Assembly: GCA_045531435.1 (NCBI GenBank)
Contig: JAZSDZ010000100.1
Location: 1 to 37,335, forward strand
Direction of reading: 5' to 3'
Length of the DNA stretch: 37,335 nt
From: Fimenecus sp045531435
GTDB taxonomy: Bacteria > Bacillota > Clostridia > Oscillospirales > Acutalibacteraceae
Position numbers and translations under genes: made by a program. The notes below the pieces were generated by a model. It saw only the letters and a list, made by a program, of their open reading frames with translations, did not search any database and had not been told where the DNA came from. Of the stretch, positions 21,472 through 29,501 are shown one piece after another; position 1 is the stretch's first letter, and every line of letters begins with the position of its first letter.

Positions 21472-22761
21472 ATGTTTCCACCAATTATTGAATTTTTAAA
21501 AGATAAAAGTGTGCTGATTTTAGGCTTTGGCCGTGAGGGTAGAAGCACATACAATTATATAAGGAAATATCTGCCTGAAAAAATGTTGGGCATCGGTGAT
21601 GGCAGAGAGCAGAAAATCGACGACAAGAATGTAGAGTATTACTGTGGCGAGGATTATCTTTCCCATATAGGCAAATTTGATATCGTTATGAAAAGTCCCG
21701 GAATTTCCTTTGTCAATGTTGATGTTCCCGAAAACACATATGTGACCTGTCAGACTGACTTGTTTTTGAAATATGCACCTTGCAAGAAAATTGGTGTGAC
21801 AGGCTCAAAGGGTAAGACTACAACATCAACTCTCACATATAAAATGCTTTGTGCAGGTGGTGTGGACTGTGAATTAATGGGTAATATGGGACTTCCTGTG
21901 CTCGATTATATCGAAGAAATGACAGAAGACAAAATCGCAGTTATAGAAATGTCTTCTCATCAACTCGAATTTACAAGAAATTCTCCCGATGTTTCAATTC
22001 TTACTAATATATATGAAGAACACCTTGAACATTATAAAGGTGGAATGACAGGTTATGTAAATTCCAAGCTTAATATTGTAAGACATCAGAATGAAAATAA
22101 TACATTCATATATAACGGCACACAGGGTTTAGCACCTTATCTTCATTTGAATACGGTGAATTCAAAGACTGTTGCTGTAAAAAAAGACGATTTTCTCCCA
22201 TTTGAAATCGAAAACATCCACCTTGCAGGTGAACATAATCGTCACGATGTGCTTTATGCCTTTACTGCTGCATCAATTTTCGGTGTAACTGCAGAAGAAG
22301 CAAAAAAAGCCATAGATGACTATGAAGGCATTGAACATAGAATGGAAAATATTGGTATATATAATAGTATAACTTTTTATAACGACTGTATTGCCACAAT
22401 TCCTCACGCAGTTATGTGTGCAGTCAATGCTATCAAGGCAAATACGCTTATTATGGGTGGCAAGGACAGAGGAATCGACTATACCGATTTTGCAGTTGAC
22501 CTTGAAAACAGTGATTTGAGTGTGATTATCGGCACAAAGTCAACGGGACACAAAATTATTGATATGATGAACGAAAACGGCACAAAGAAAATGCTTATCA
22601 AAGCCGAAAATCTTGAAGAAGCAGTGAAATCTGCATACGAAAACACTAAAAAAGACGGTGTCTGCATTTTATCTCCTGCTGCTTCAAGCTATAACGAGTA
22701 TAAAAACTTTGAAGAAAAGGGCAGGCACTACAAAGAATTAGTTAAGAAATACGGAGTGTGA
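21472..22761 (+). CDS. murD: UDP-N-acetylmuramoyl-L-alanine:D-glutamate ligase
   Basis: 429 aa, slightly short for MurD (about 440-450). It adds D-Glu to UDP-MurNAc-L-Ala in the cytoplasm. An N-terminal Rossmann-like domain (SVLILGFGREGRS, 13-25) binds UDP; the central ATPase has GVTGSKGKTTT at 108-118 and EMSSHQLE, and the C-terminal domain has GGKDRGIDY and a final LSPAASSYNEYKNFEEKG, all typical of MurD. It is not in a dcw cluster here; it starts an operon with a Nudix hydrolase and maf. It could be the only murD or a second copy. Confidence 0.9.
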   Translation: MFPPIIEFLKDKSVLILGFGREGRSTYNYIRKYLPEKMLGIGDGREQKIDDKNVEYYCGEDYLSHIGKFDIVMKSPGISFVNVDVPENTYVTCQTDLFLKYAPCKKIGVTGSKGKTTTSTLTYKMLCAGGVDCELMGNMGLPVLDYIEEMTEDKIAVIEMSSHQLEFTRNSPDVSILTNIYEEHLEHYKGGMTGYVNSKLNIVRHQNENNTFIYNGTQGLAPYLHLNTVNSKTVAVKKDDFLPFEIENIHLAGEHNRHDVLYAFTAASIFGVTAEEAKKAIDDYEGIEHRMENIGIYNSITFYNDCIATIPHAVMCAVNAIKANTLIMGGKDRGIDYTDFAVDLENSDLSVIIGTKSTGHKIIDMMNENGTKKMLIKAENLEEAVKSAYENTKKDGVCILSPAASSYNEYKNFEEKGRHYKELVKKYGV

Positions 22762-22764
22762 CTT

Positions 22765-23310
22765 ATGGATTTAACAGAAAAACAAATAAGCTTTGAATAT
22801 AAATTTCAGGGCAGAATCGTAAATCTTCGCGTTGACGATGCACTTCTTCCGAACGGAAAAACTGCAAAACGAGAAATTGTTGAGCATAACGGTGGCGTGT
22901 GCGTCGCACCTCTTGACAATGAATATAATCTATATTTCGTAAAGCAATTCCGTTATCCGTATATGGAGGTTGTGACCGAGCTTCCTGCAGGTAAGCTTGA
23001 AAAAGGTGAAGACCCCTTTGAAGCAGGAAAACGCGAATTGAAGGAAGAAACAGGTGCAACAGCGAAGAGATATGTTGATTTAGGAAAACTTTATCCCACA
23101 CCGGGATATTGTGGTGAAATTATTCATATGTACCTTGCAACTGAATTGGATTTCGGTGAGCAAAGCCCTGATGAAGACGAGTTTTTAGAGGTTTATAAGA
23201 TTTCACTTGAAAAAGCCGTGAAAATGGTTATGAATGGTGAACTTCCTGACAGTAAAACACAGACAATGATTCTTAAAATTAATCAGCTTAAAAATGAGGG
23301 TAAAATATGA
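22765..23310 (+). CDS. Nudix hydrolase, ADP-ribose pyrophosphatase type
   Basis: 181 aa. The Nudix box runs from GKLEKGEDPFEAG into KRELKEETGA (residues 76-98), with the REXXEE core, preceded by TELPAG. Downstream LYPTPGYCGEIIHMYLA, with a proline about 16 residues after the box, is typical of ADP-ribose pyrophosphatases (NudF/YqkG type). The enzyme probably splits ADP-ribose to AMP and ribose-5-phosphate. It starts 3 bp after murD and overlaps maf by 4 bp. Confidence 0.92.
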   Translation: MDLTEKQISFEYKFQGRIVNLRVDDALLPNGKTAKREIVEHNGGVCVAPLDNEYNLYFVKQFRYPYMEVVTELPAGKLEKGEDPFEAGKRELKEETGATAKRYVDLGKLYPTPGYCGEIIHMYLATELDFGEQSPDEDEFLEVYKISLEKAVKMVMNGELPDSKTQTMILKINQLKNEGKI

Positions 23311-23858
23311 AATTAGTTCTTGCATCAAAATCACCAAGACGAAGTGAAATCCTTAAAAATGCAGGGATTGATTTCACAGTACGCGTTGCCGATGCTGACG
23401 AGACAATTCCCGACGGTACAAAGCCCTGTGATGCAGTAGTTTTTCTTGCAGCACGAAAAGCAATGGCTGTGGAAAGGGCCGAGGATGAGGTTGTACTTGG
23501 TGCAGATACAGTAGTTGTCCTTGACGACGAAATTTTAGGAAAGCCAAAGGATAAGGACGATGCCTTTAATATGATAAAAAGTCTTTCGGGCAGGGTTCAT
23601 TCTGTTTTCACAGGTGTCTGTGCAATAGGAAAAGGCATTTCACTCACTTTCGCAGAAGAAACAAAGGTTGAATTTTATCCGCTTTCTGACGATGAAATCA
23701 ATGAATATATCAACACTGATGAGCCTTACGATAAGGCAGGAGCCTACGGAATACAAGGACTTGCGTCAAAGTTTATCCGCGGAATTGAGGGCGACTATTT
23801 CAATGTTGTGGGTCTGCCTGTAAGTGGTGTTTACAAAAAGATTATAGAAAAACTGTAA
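23307..23858 (+). CDS. maf: Maf-family nucleotide pyrophosphatase
   Basis: 183 aa, the full family length. Motifs: LASKSPRRSEIL at 4-15, GADTVVVLDDEILGKPKD in the middle, FTGVCAIGKG, and YDKAGAYGIQG with the late conserved GDYFNVVGLP. Maf proteins hydrolyse dTTP/UTP or modified pyrimidine triphosphates and are linked to septum control in Bacillus. Overlap with the Nudix gene points to a joint nucleotide-cleaning unit downstream of murD. Confidence 0.94.
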   Translation: MKLVLASKSPRRSEILKNAGIDFTVRVADADETIPDGTKPCDAVVFLAARKAMAVERAEDEVVLGADTVVVLDDEILGKPKDKDDAFNMIKSLSGRVHSVFTGVCAIGKGISLTFAEETKVEFYPLSDDEINEYINTDEPYDKAGAYGIQGLASKFIRGIEGDYFNVVGLPVSGVYKKIIEKL

Positions 23859-23926
23859 AATTTATTGACAATTTATGAATTTTGTTGTAAATTTAGTATG
23901 TATAATATTGAAAGGGGAGCCCTATT

Positions 23927-24934
23927 ATGGCTAAAAAAAATCTCACACCTGAAGAAATGCAGGCAAAGATGGATAAAAAATCATCTAATTGCGCTCTTTT
24001 CTTCGGAACATTTACAAAGGCATTGGCAGTTTTCCTTGCAATCGTAGTTGCTTGGTCACTTGTAGCAATCGCATTTACTGCACCTTCAATGGGTGGTACA
24101 GTTGTTGCAGGTACATCAAACAATGGCGGTTCAGCAAACACAGAAAATTCAGGTAGCGTTGACGCTCCAAACACAGATGAAAATCTTCTTGGTGGCGACG
24201 AAACAACAGATGCTCCTGCTGACGACGAAACAACAGATGCTCCTGCTGGTGATGAAAATGCAGATGCACCTGCTGGTGAAAGCACTGCAATGACAAAGGC
24301 TGACGTTATCAAGCTCTTCAACGAAACATCAGCAAAAGCAGCTAAAGGTTCATACAAAGTTTCTCGTGTAGGTAAGATTGTTAAGAACATCGACGTTGGT
24401 TCAGCTACAAACGCTCTCAACAGCATCATCAAGGGTGTTGACGAAAACGCATCTCTTGACTCAGTTGTTGGTGGTTTCCTTGGTATCAACAAGCCTGTTA
24501 ACGGCGAAGTTAAAAACGGTAAGGGTAACGAAGGTCTTAATACTAAATATATGATTAAGGCTATGGCACTTACAGAAGCAGACGTTAAGGATTTCACAGT
24601 AAACGGTGACAAATATACAATCCAGATTAACGCTTGTACAAATCCTGGTGCAAACAGCGCATTTGCTCACGCATCAAATGACTACATTACATTCCCTGAA
24701 GTTAACCAGAGTATTGCTAACGAAGTTGGTAATGCAGTTAAGATTATTGAAGATGAATCAAAGGTTAATTACACAAAGATTCTCTTCACAGCAACAATCG
24801 TTGATGGCAAGATGACAAGTCTTGAATATTCATACACATTCTCAGCAACACTTAAAATCAAGCTTGCAATTATGAATGCAACTGGTACAGGTGAAACTGA
24901 TATCACAGGTAAATACACAAACATTACTTATTAA
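23927..24934 (+). CDS. Membrane-anchored protein with unrecognised domain, paralogue A
   Basis: 335 aa. A short cytoplasmic start is followed by one membrane helix at about 31-50 (ALAVFLAIVVAWSLVAIAF), with no cleavage site. Next is a low-complexity Thr/Asp/Ala/Pro linker with repeated TTDAPADDE units (about 60-120), then a ~210-residue outer domain from 122 to the C terminus. That domain contains IIKGVDENASL, VVGGFLG and the terminal KYTNITY. The same domain recurs in the next gene and in the dockerin protein at 29502. The GGGGA ribosome site is good, and a TATAAT lies at 23901-23906. No known family was recognised; a surface attachment or envelope role fits the layout only. Confidence 0.75.
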   Translation: MAKKNLTPEEMQAKMDKKSSNCALFFGTFTKALAVFLAIVVAWSLVAIAFTAPSMGGTVVAGTSNNGGSANTENSGSVDAPNTDENLLGGDETTDAPADDETTDAPAGDENADAPAGESTAMTKADVIKLFNETSAKAAKGSYKVSRVGKIVKNIDVGSATNALNSIIKGVDENASLDSVVGGFLGINKPVNGEVKNGKGNEGLNTKYMIKAMALTEADVKDFTVNGDKYTIQINACTNPGANSAFAHASNDYITFPEVNQSIANEVGNAVKIIEDESKVNYTKILFTATIVDGKMTSLEYSYTFSATLKIKLAIMNATGTGETDITGKYTNITY

Positions 24935-24964
24935 TCTTCCTATAATTGAAAGGAGAAGTTAATC

Positions 24965-25984
24965 ATGGCAAAAACAAAGACTCCTTTAACTCCTGAACAG
25001 GCAGAAGTTAAAGCAATGAAAAAAGAAAAGAATTCACAGGGATTCATTAAATTTGTAGCAGTTCTTCTTGCTCTCGTACTTACAGTTGGTGTTGTTTTCG
25101 TTGGTAAGACAACAGCTGACAAGGCTCTCGAAGCAGCAGGTAATAATGTAGTAGTAAACGGTGACGAAACAAACACACCTTCAGATGATACAAACACACC
25201 TTCAGGTGATGTATCAACAGATACTCCTGCTGATGATACAACAGATGCTCCTGCTGACGATACAACAGACGCTCCTGCAGCTGATGATGCTCCTGCTGGT
25301 GACGATGCTCCTGCAGCTGACTCAAAAGCTCCTGCAACAAAGGCAGAAATGGCAAAGCTTCTTAACGATGTAACAGCTGGCGCTTCAAAGGGTTCATATG
25401 ACTGGGCTCGTTCAGCTAAGTTCACAAAGGACATCAATGTTGGTGGTCTTACAAAGATTCTTGATGGTATCATCAAGGGTGTTGACGAAAATGCATCTCT
25501 TAACTCAGTTGTTGGTGGCTTCCTTGGTATTAAGGAACAGGCTCTCAAGGCTTCAGTTAAGAACGGTCAGCTTCCAAAGGAAGGCATGGGCGATGCTAAG
25601 TATCTCCTCAAGGCTATGAACCTTTCAGAAGGCGATATCGAATCATTCACAGTAAGTGGTAACAAATACACAGTTAAGATTAAGCCTTGTACAGACCCAA
25701 CTCCAAGCAGCTCATGGGGTAAGGCTTCAAACGACTACATTACATATGCAGCAGTTAACAAGGGTATTTCAGATTCTGTTGGTGATGCAGTTAAGGTTCT
25801 TGAAGACGAATCAGATGCAAACTACAAGGATATCGTTGTAATCGCAACAATTGACAACGGCAAGCTTACAGCTCTTGAATATTCATACAACTTCGACGCT
25901 ACACTTAAAATCAAGGCTGGTATCACAGCTACAGGTACAGGTGCAGCAAGAATGGAAGCAAAATACACAAACATCAAATATTAA
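24965..25984 (+). CDS. Membrane-anchored protein with unrecognised domain, paralogue B
   Basis: 339 aa, tandem relative of the preceding gene (30-bp gap, AAAGGAG ribosome site). It begins with the related MAKTKTPLTPEQ, then one membrane helix at about 28-47, then a longer Asp/Thr/Ala/Pro linker (about 65-125, units such as TTDAPADD and DDAPAG), then the domain at 126-339. Shared features are GSYDW, IIKGVDENASL, SVVGGFLG, SNDYITY and a C-terminal YTNIKY. The pair probably arose by duplication. There is no catalytic motif I can name. A terminator follows at 26008. Confidence 0.75.
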   Translation: MAKTKTPLTPEQAEVKAMKKEKNSQGFIKFVAVLLALVLTVGVVFVGKTTADKALEAAGNNVVVNGDETNTPSDDTNTPSGDVSTDTPADDTTDAPADDTTDAPAADDAPAGDDAPAADSKAPATKAEMAKLLNDVTAGASKGSYDWARSAKFTKDINVGGLTKILDGIIKGVDENASLNSVVGGFLGIKEQALKASVKNGQLPKEGMGDAKYLLKAMNLSEGDIESFTVSGNKYTVKIKPCTDPTPSSSWGKASNDYITYAAVNKGISDSVGDAVKVLEDESDANYKDIVVIATIDNGKLTALEYSYNFDATLKIKAGITATGTGAARMEAKYTNIKY

Positions 25985-26007
25985 TTTGAATTAAGTGTGA
26001 AACCTAT

Positions 26008-26032
26008 GGCGGGACTTTTGTCCCGCCTTTTT
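26008..26032 (+). terminator. Terminator after paralogue B
   Basis: GGCGGGA (26008-26014) / TCCCGCC (26021-26027) with a T5 tail; a variant of the GGCGGGG palindrome with a clear U-tract. Confidence 0.88.
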
Positions 26033-26087
26033 CATATCATAAACATTTTTCACAAATATATGGAATATAATTCGGTAAAGTGCAACA

Positions 26088-26116
26088 TTGTTTTGAGCAT
26101 AAAAAAGGTGTATAAT
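26088..26116 (+). promoter_or_regulatory. Promoter of the sensory hydrogenase operon
   Basis: TTGTTT (26088-26093), 17 bases, TATAAT (26111-26116), then GGGAGG 7 nt before the ATG at 26152. Confidence 0.7.
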
Positions 26117-26151
26117 AAAATATTATCTGACATTAGTCGGGAGGAAAAATT

Positions 26152-26502
26152 ATGAAAGTATATGAAATTAAAGAAATCCTTGATGCAGAGGTTATCTGTG
26201 GTGAGGAGTTTATGGACAGAGATGTCTTTACTGCTTGTGGCAGTGATATGATGAGTGATGTTTTAGCTTATGTAAAGGAACAGGCAGTTCTTCTTTCAGG
26301 TCTTGTGAATCCACAGGTTGTAAGAACAGCAGAAATGATGGATATGCAGTGTATCGTTTTCGTTCGTGGAAAACAGCCTGACCAGGGGATTATCGACCTT
26401 GCAAAGGATAGAGACATTGTACTTATGACAACAAAACAGGCAATGTTTGCATCGTGTGGTTTACTTTACGAAAAAGGACTTAGAGGAGGCGCAATGAAAT
26501 GA
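26152..26502 (+). CDS. DRTGG-domain protein 1
   Basis: 116 aa, a single small alpha/beta domain: MKVYEIKEILDAEVICGEEF, then FTACGSDMMSDVLAYVKEQA, then a strand CIVFVRGKQPD and IVLMTTKQAMFASCGLLYE. This is the DRTGG fold found in signalling and regulatory proteins; the name motif itself is not strict here (MDRDVFTACG). It opens the hydrogenase operon and overlaps the ATPase gene by 4 bp. A second DRTGG-like gene follows the hydrogenase. Ligand unknown; a role as nucleotide- or signal-binding partner is inferred. Confidence 0.8.
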   Translation: MKVYEIKEILDAEVICGEEFMDRDVFTACGSDMMSDVLAYVKEQAVLLSGLVNPQVVRTAEMMDMQCIVFVRGKQPDQGIIDLAKDRDIVLMTTKQAMFASCGLLYEKGLRGGAMK

Positions 26503-26921
26503 GCAATTTCAAGCTTCACTTTATCGTACCGGGTGACGATTTTACCCGTGCAGGCGAGGCTTCAGGCTCAGTAAAAAAGACTCTTAAGGATTTGGGCTTT
26601 AACCCTGAAATCATAAGAAAAGTTGTAATTGCACTCTATGAAGCTGAAATCAACCTTGTTATCCATGCCGGTGGTGGTGAAATTGATGTTGAAATTTCAC
26701 CTGAATGTATCAGTATGGTACTTGCTGATAAGGGACCCGGTATCCCTGACGTTGCTCTCGCTATGAAGGAAGGTTACTCAACTGCACCCGACAATGTGCG
26801 TTCATTGGGCTTTGGTGCAGGTATGGGTCTGCCTAACATAAAAAAATATACCGACGAAATGAAAATTGACTCAACCGTCGGCGTTGGTACAACAATGTAC
26901 CTGAAAGTATATACTAATTAG
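26499..26921 (+). CDS. GHKL ATPase, anti-sigma/RsbW-like
   Basis: 140 aa. A stand-alone histidine-kinase-type ATPase: N box ALYEAEINLVIHAG (the usual Asn-rich helix), G1 box DKGPGIPD and G2 region GFGAGMGLPNIKKY. There is no dimerisation/phospho-acceptor domain, so it resembles the serine kinases/anti-sigma factors RsbW and SpoIIAB. No cognate anti-anti-sigma gene lies beside it. In this operon the partner is more likely the hydrogenase-like protein or a DRTGG protein. Overlap with the DRTGG gene shows co-translation. Confidence 0.85.
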   Translation: MSNFKLHFIVPGDDFTRAGEASGSVKKTLKDLGFNPEIIRKVVIALYEAEINLVIHAGGGEIDVEISPECISMVLADKGPGIPDVALAMKEGYSTAPDNVRSLGFGAGMGLPNIKKYTDEMKIDSTVGVGTTMYLKVYTN

Positions 26922-26931
26922 AGTGATAAAT

Positions 26932-28224
26932 ATGAATGAAACTTATTTCCATTCTGTGCGACTTGATGCAGAAAAATGTAAGGGTTGTGTAAGCTGTCTT
27001 AAACGATGCCCTACAAATGCAATCAGAGTCCGAAACGGAAAAGCATATATTCTCTCAGAGCGTTGTGTTGACTGTGGCGAATGTATAAGAATCTGTCCAC
27101 ATCACGCAAAATATGCCGAGAAATATTCATTAAATGAAATTCTTGATTATAAATACAGAATAGCAGTACCTGCACCGTCACTTTACGGTCAGTTCAACAA
27201 TCTTGACGACACGGACTATGTGTTGACAGGACTTAAAAGACTTGGCTTTGACGATGTTTTTGAGGTGTCAAAGGGCGCTGAACTTGTCAGTGAAGCAACT
27301 CGTCTTATCCTCTCAATGAACAAGACAAAAAAACCTATGATTTCTTCTGCTTGTCCTGCTGTTGTGCGACTTATCAGAGTGCGATTTCCAAATCTTATTG
27401 AAAATGTTCTCGATTTGAATGCGCCAATGGAAGAGGCTGCACGACTTGCTCGAATTAAAGCTCGTGAAGAAACAGGACTTGCTGATGAAGATATCGGTGT
27501 TTTCTTTATCACACCCTGTACTGCAAAGATTTCATCAATCAAGCAACCAATTTGTAATGGTAAATCATATATCAACGGTGTCCTTGCAATCAAAGATATT
27601 TATCCTGTTCTTGTGCAGCAGATGGATAAAATCCAGGAGCTTGAAACTTTAAGTGATTCAGGTATTATCGGTGTCAGCTGGGCATCATCAGGTGGCGAGT
27701 CAGCAGCACTCTTGAAGGATAGATACCTTGCTGCCGATGGTATTGAAAATGTTATAAAGGTTCTCGAAGAATTGGAAGACGAAAAACTCAACGACCTTGA
27801 ATTTATTGAGCTTAATGCTTGTTCAGGTGGTTGTGTAGGCGGACCTTTGACGGTTGAAAATCCGTTTGTGGCAAAAGCAAGGCTTCAAAGACTCCGTAAA
27901 TATATGCCTGTGTCCTGTAATCACCTTGAATATGAGTCGATTCCAAAGGAGATGTATTGGGAAAAACCATTACAGGCTGCACCTTGGAAACTTGCCGACA
28001 ATGTTTTCGATGCAATGGAGAAAATGAACGAAATCAAAGCACTTGAAGGTGAATTGCCGGGACTTGACTGTGGTATGTGTGGTTCACCATCCTGTCATTG
28101 TTTTGCAGAAGATGTTGTAATCGGTAAAGCAGACCGAAATGACTGCATTTTTGCCCTTAAAAATCAGGAAGGTGCAGAAAACTTCATTCCAAAACCATTC
28201 AGGCAAAAGGAAGATGAAAAATGA
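26932..28224 (+). CDS. Sensory-type [FeFe]-hydrogenase-like protein
   Basis: 430 aa from the ATG at 26932 (a GTG at 26923 is possible). N-terminal 2[4Fe-4S] ferredoxin domain: C16-x2-C19-x2-C22-x3-C26 and C45-x2-C48-x2-C51-x3-C55. The H-cluster domain keeps all four cluster ligands: SSACPAV (Cys141), TPCTAK (Cys196) and NACSGGC (Cys297, Cys301). The proton-relay Cys of the catalytic TSCCP motif is Ala140 here, as in sensory hydrogenases such as HydS. The C-terminal extension LDCGMCGSPSCHCF with Cys405 adds another Fe-S site. There is no PAS domain. Maturases (HydEFG) must be elsewhere. The likely role is H2 or redox sensing that acts through the neighbouring ATPase and DRTGG proteins. Confidence 0.88.
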   Translation: MNETYFHSVRLDAEKCKGCVSCLKRCPTNAIRVRNGKAYILSERCVDCGECIRICPHHAKYAEKYSLNEILDYKYRIAVPAPSLYGQFNNLDDTDYVLTGLKRLGFDDVFEVSKGAELVSEATRLILSMNKTKKPMISSACPAVVRLIRVRFPNLIENVLDLNAPMEEAARLARIKAREETGLADEDIGVFFITPCTAKISSIKQPICNGKSYINGVLAIKDIYPVLVQQMDKIQELETLSDSGIIGVSWASSGGESAALLKDRYLAADGIENVIKVLEELEDEKLNDLEFIELNACSGGCVGGPLTVENPFVAKARLQRLRKYMPVSCNHLEYESIPKEMYWEKPLQAAPWKLADNVFDAMEKMNEIKALEGELPGLDCGMCGSPSCHCFAEDVVIGKADRNDCIFALKNQEGAENFIPKPFRQKEDEK

Positions 28225-28547
28225 TAGTTAAAGAATTAGTTGATAAATTGAATCTTAAAGTATTGGTAGAAGGTGACCTTGACCGTGAAATCAAGGGTGG
28301 TTACTGTGGAGATTTACTCAGCTGGGTAATGGGCAGAGCACAGAGTGGTGACTGCTGGTTTACTGTAATGGGAAATGTGAATGCAGTTGCCGTTGCCTTC
28401 CTTGCCGATTGTGCTTGTATTGTCCTTTGCGAAAACTCAACTCTCGATAAGGATGCACAGGATAAGGCTTGCCTGCAGGATATCTGTATTCTTGCGTCAG
28501 AAGAAAATGCCTATATCCTTGCAAACAAGCTTGGTGAATTAATATGA
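28221..28547 (+). CDS. DRTGG-domain protein 2
   Basis: 108 aa. Similar fold to the first gene of the operon: LNLKVLVEGDLDREIKGGYC, then GDLLSWVMGRAQSGDCWFTV, then VAVAFLADCACIVLCEN and AYILANKLGELI. The DREIKGGY stretch is the DRTGG motif. It overlaps the hydrogenase stop and the PHP start by 4 bp each, so the five genes form a tight unit. The two DRTGG proteins may form a heterodimer; this is inference. Confidence 0.82.
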   Translation: MIVKELVDKLNLKVLVEGDLDREIKGGYCGDLLSWVMGRAQSGDCWFTVMGNVNAVAVAFLADCACIVLCENSTLDKDAQDKACLQDICILASEENAYILANKLGELI

Positions 28548-29260
28548 ATTTAAAGTACGATTTTCATCTGCATTCGTGCTTGTCTCCCTGTGGCGATAAT
28601 GATATGACACCATATAACCTTGTGAATATGGCAAAGCTTATGGGCTATGACATTATTGCGCTCACCGACCACAACTCCTGTCTTAATTGTCCTGCTGCTA
28701 TTAAAGCAGGTGAGGAGGCAGGAATCACAGTTGTGCCGGGAATGGAACTCTGCACATCAGAAGAAATTCATACAGTCTGCCTCTTTCCGACAATAGAAAA
28801 AGCATTGGAGTTTTCAGATTATGTGAAAACCACAATGCCACCTATTATGAATGATGAATCCATTTTCGGAAATCAGTACATAATGGACCATAGGGACAAT
28901 ATTTTAGGGAAAGAGGAAATACTTCTCACAACTGCATCAGGAATAAGCATTGACGATGTTGTAGCAGAAGTGTCGCGATTTGATGGTGTGGTTTTTCCTG
29001 CCCACCTTGACCGTGCATCATATTCCGTGCTGTCAGTTTTAGGCTTTATGTATCCCGAAATGAATTTCACTGTGGCAGAATTTACACATAAGGCGTATAT
29101 TCCACAGTATGAAGAAAAGCACGAGCTTTTAAAGGGGATGAAGCACCTTCGCAATTCCGATGCTCATTACCTTGAAAATATGGTTGAGCCATCGGTGGAA
29201 ATTGACATTCCCGAATGCTCATCACAAGCAGTAGTGAATTATTTATCGAATAAATTATAA
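28544..29260 (+). CDS. PHP-domain phosphoesterase of the hydrogenase operon
   Basis: 238 aa, cytoplasmic (no signal peptide). PHP metal ligands: FHLHSCLSPCGD (His8, His10, Asp19), TDHN (41-44), GMELCTSEE with Glu68, IHTVCLF with His76, then FPAHLDR and NSDAH. The family includes phosphatases acting on nucleotides or histidinol phosphate. It is the last gene of the unit and is commonly found with such hydrogenase-like/DRTGG operons in Clostridia, where it may turn over a signal nucleotide. Unrelated in architecture to the secreted PHP protein at 17370. Confidence 0.85.
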   Translation: MNLKYDFHLHSCLSPCGDNDMTPYNLVNMAKLMGYDIIALTDHNSCLNCPAAIKAGEEAGITVVPGMELCTSEEIHTVCLFPTIEKALEFSDYVKTTMPPIMNDESIFGNQYIMDHRDNILGKEEILLTTASGISIDDVVAEVSRFDGVVFPAHLDRASYSVLSVLGFMYPEMNFTVAEFTHKAYIPQYEEKHELLKGMKHLRNSDAHYLENMVEPSVEIDIPECSSQAVVNYLSNKL

Positions 29261-29285
29261 TTTGTCGGGATAACCGATTTGATAT

Positions 29286-29345
29286 GTCATTCTGAGCGTA
29301 GTGGCAGGCTTCCATGCCTGCATTGTTTTCATTCCTCAGAATGAC
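29286..29345. repeat. MITE-like element, copy 3 (60 bp)
   Basis: Perfect 11-bp ends GTCATTCTGAG (29286-29296) and CTCAGAATGAC (29335-29345), with inner hairpin GCAGGCTTCCATGCCTGC. It is the shortest and cleanest copy. Confidence 0.8.
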
Positions 29346-29441
29346 ATTTTTATTTTGACTTGATGTCAGAATTTCTAAAATCCTTCCTGTTTCTTGTCTG
29401 ATTATACAATTTATTGTGAGAATTTTTGTTCAACTGTGTAA

Positions 29442-29471
29442 TTGCAAGAGCGTATATCTATATGGTATAAT
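29442..29471 (+). promoter_or_regulatory. Promoter of the dockerin protein gene
   Basis: TTGCAA (29442-29447), 18 bases, TATAAT (29466-29471). Confidence 0.65.
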
Positions 29472-29501
29472 TTTCCTATAATAAAGAAAGTAGGTGTTTA
29501 C

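Noticed and set aside
23893..24612. Long minus-strand frame of 239 codons
   Set aside because: It mirrors the repetitive Thr/Asp/Ala/Pro coding region of the plus-strand gene; it has no start signal, and the plus strand has the clear ribosome site, membrane helix and paralogues.
24180..25330. CRISPR or tandem-repeat array
   Set aside because: The repeated units are in-frame codons for Asp/Thr/Ala/Pro linkers in two surface proteins, without spacer structure.
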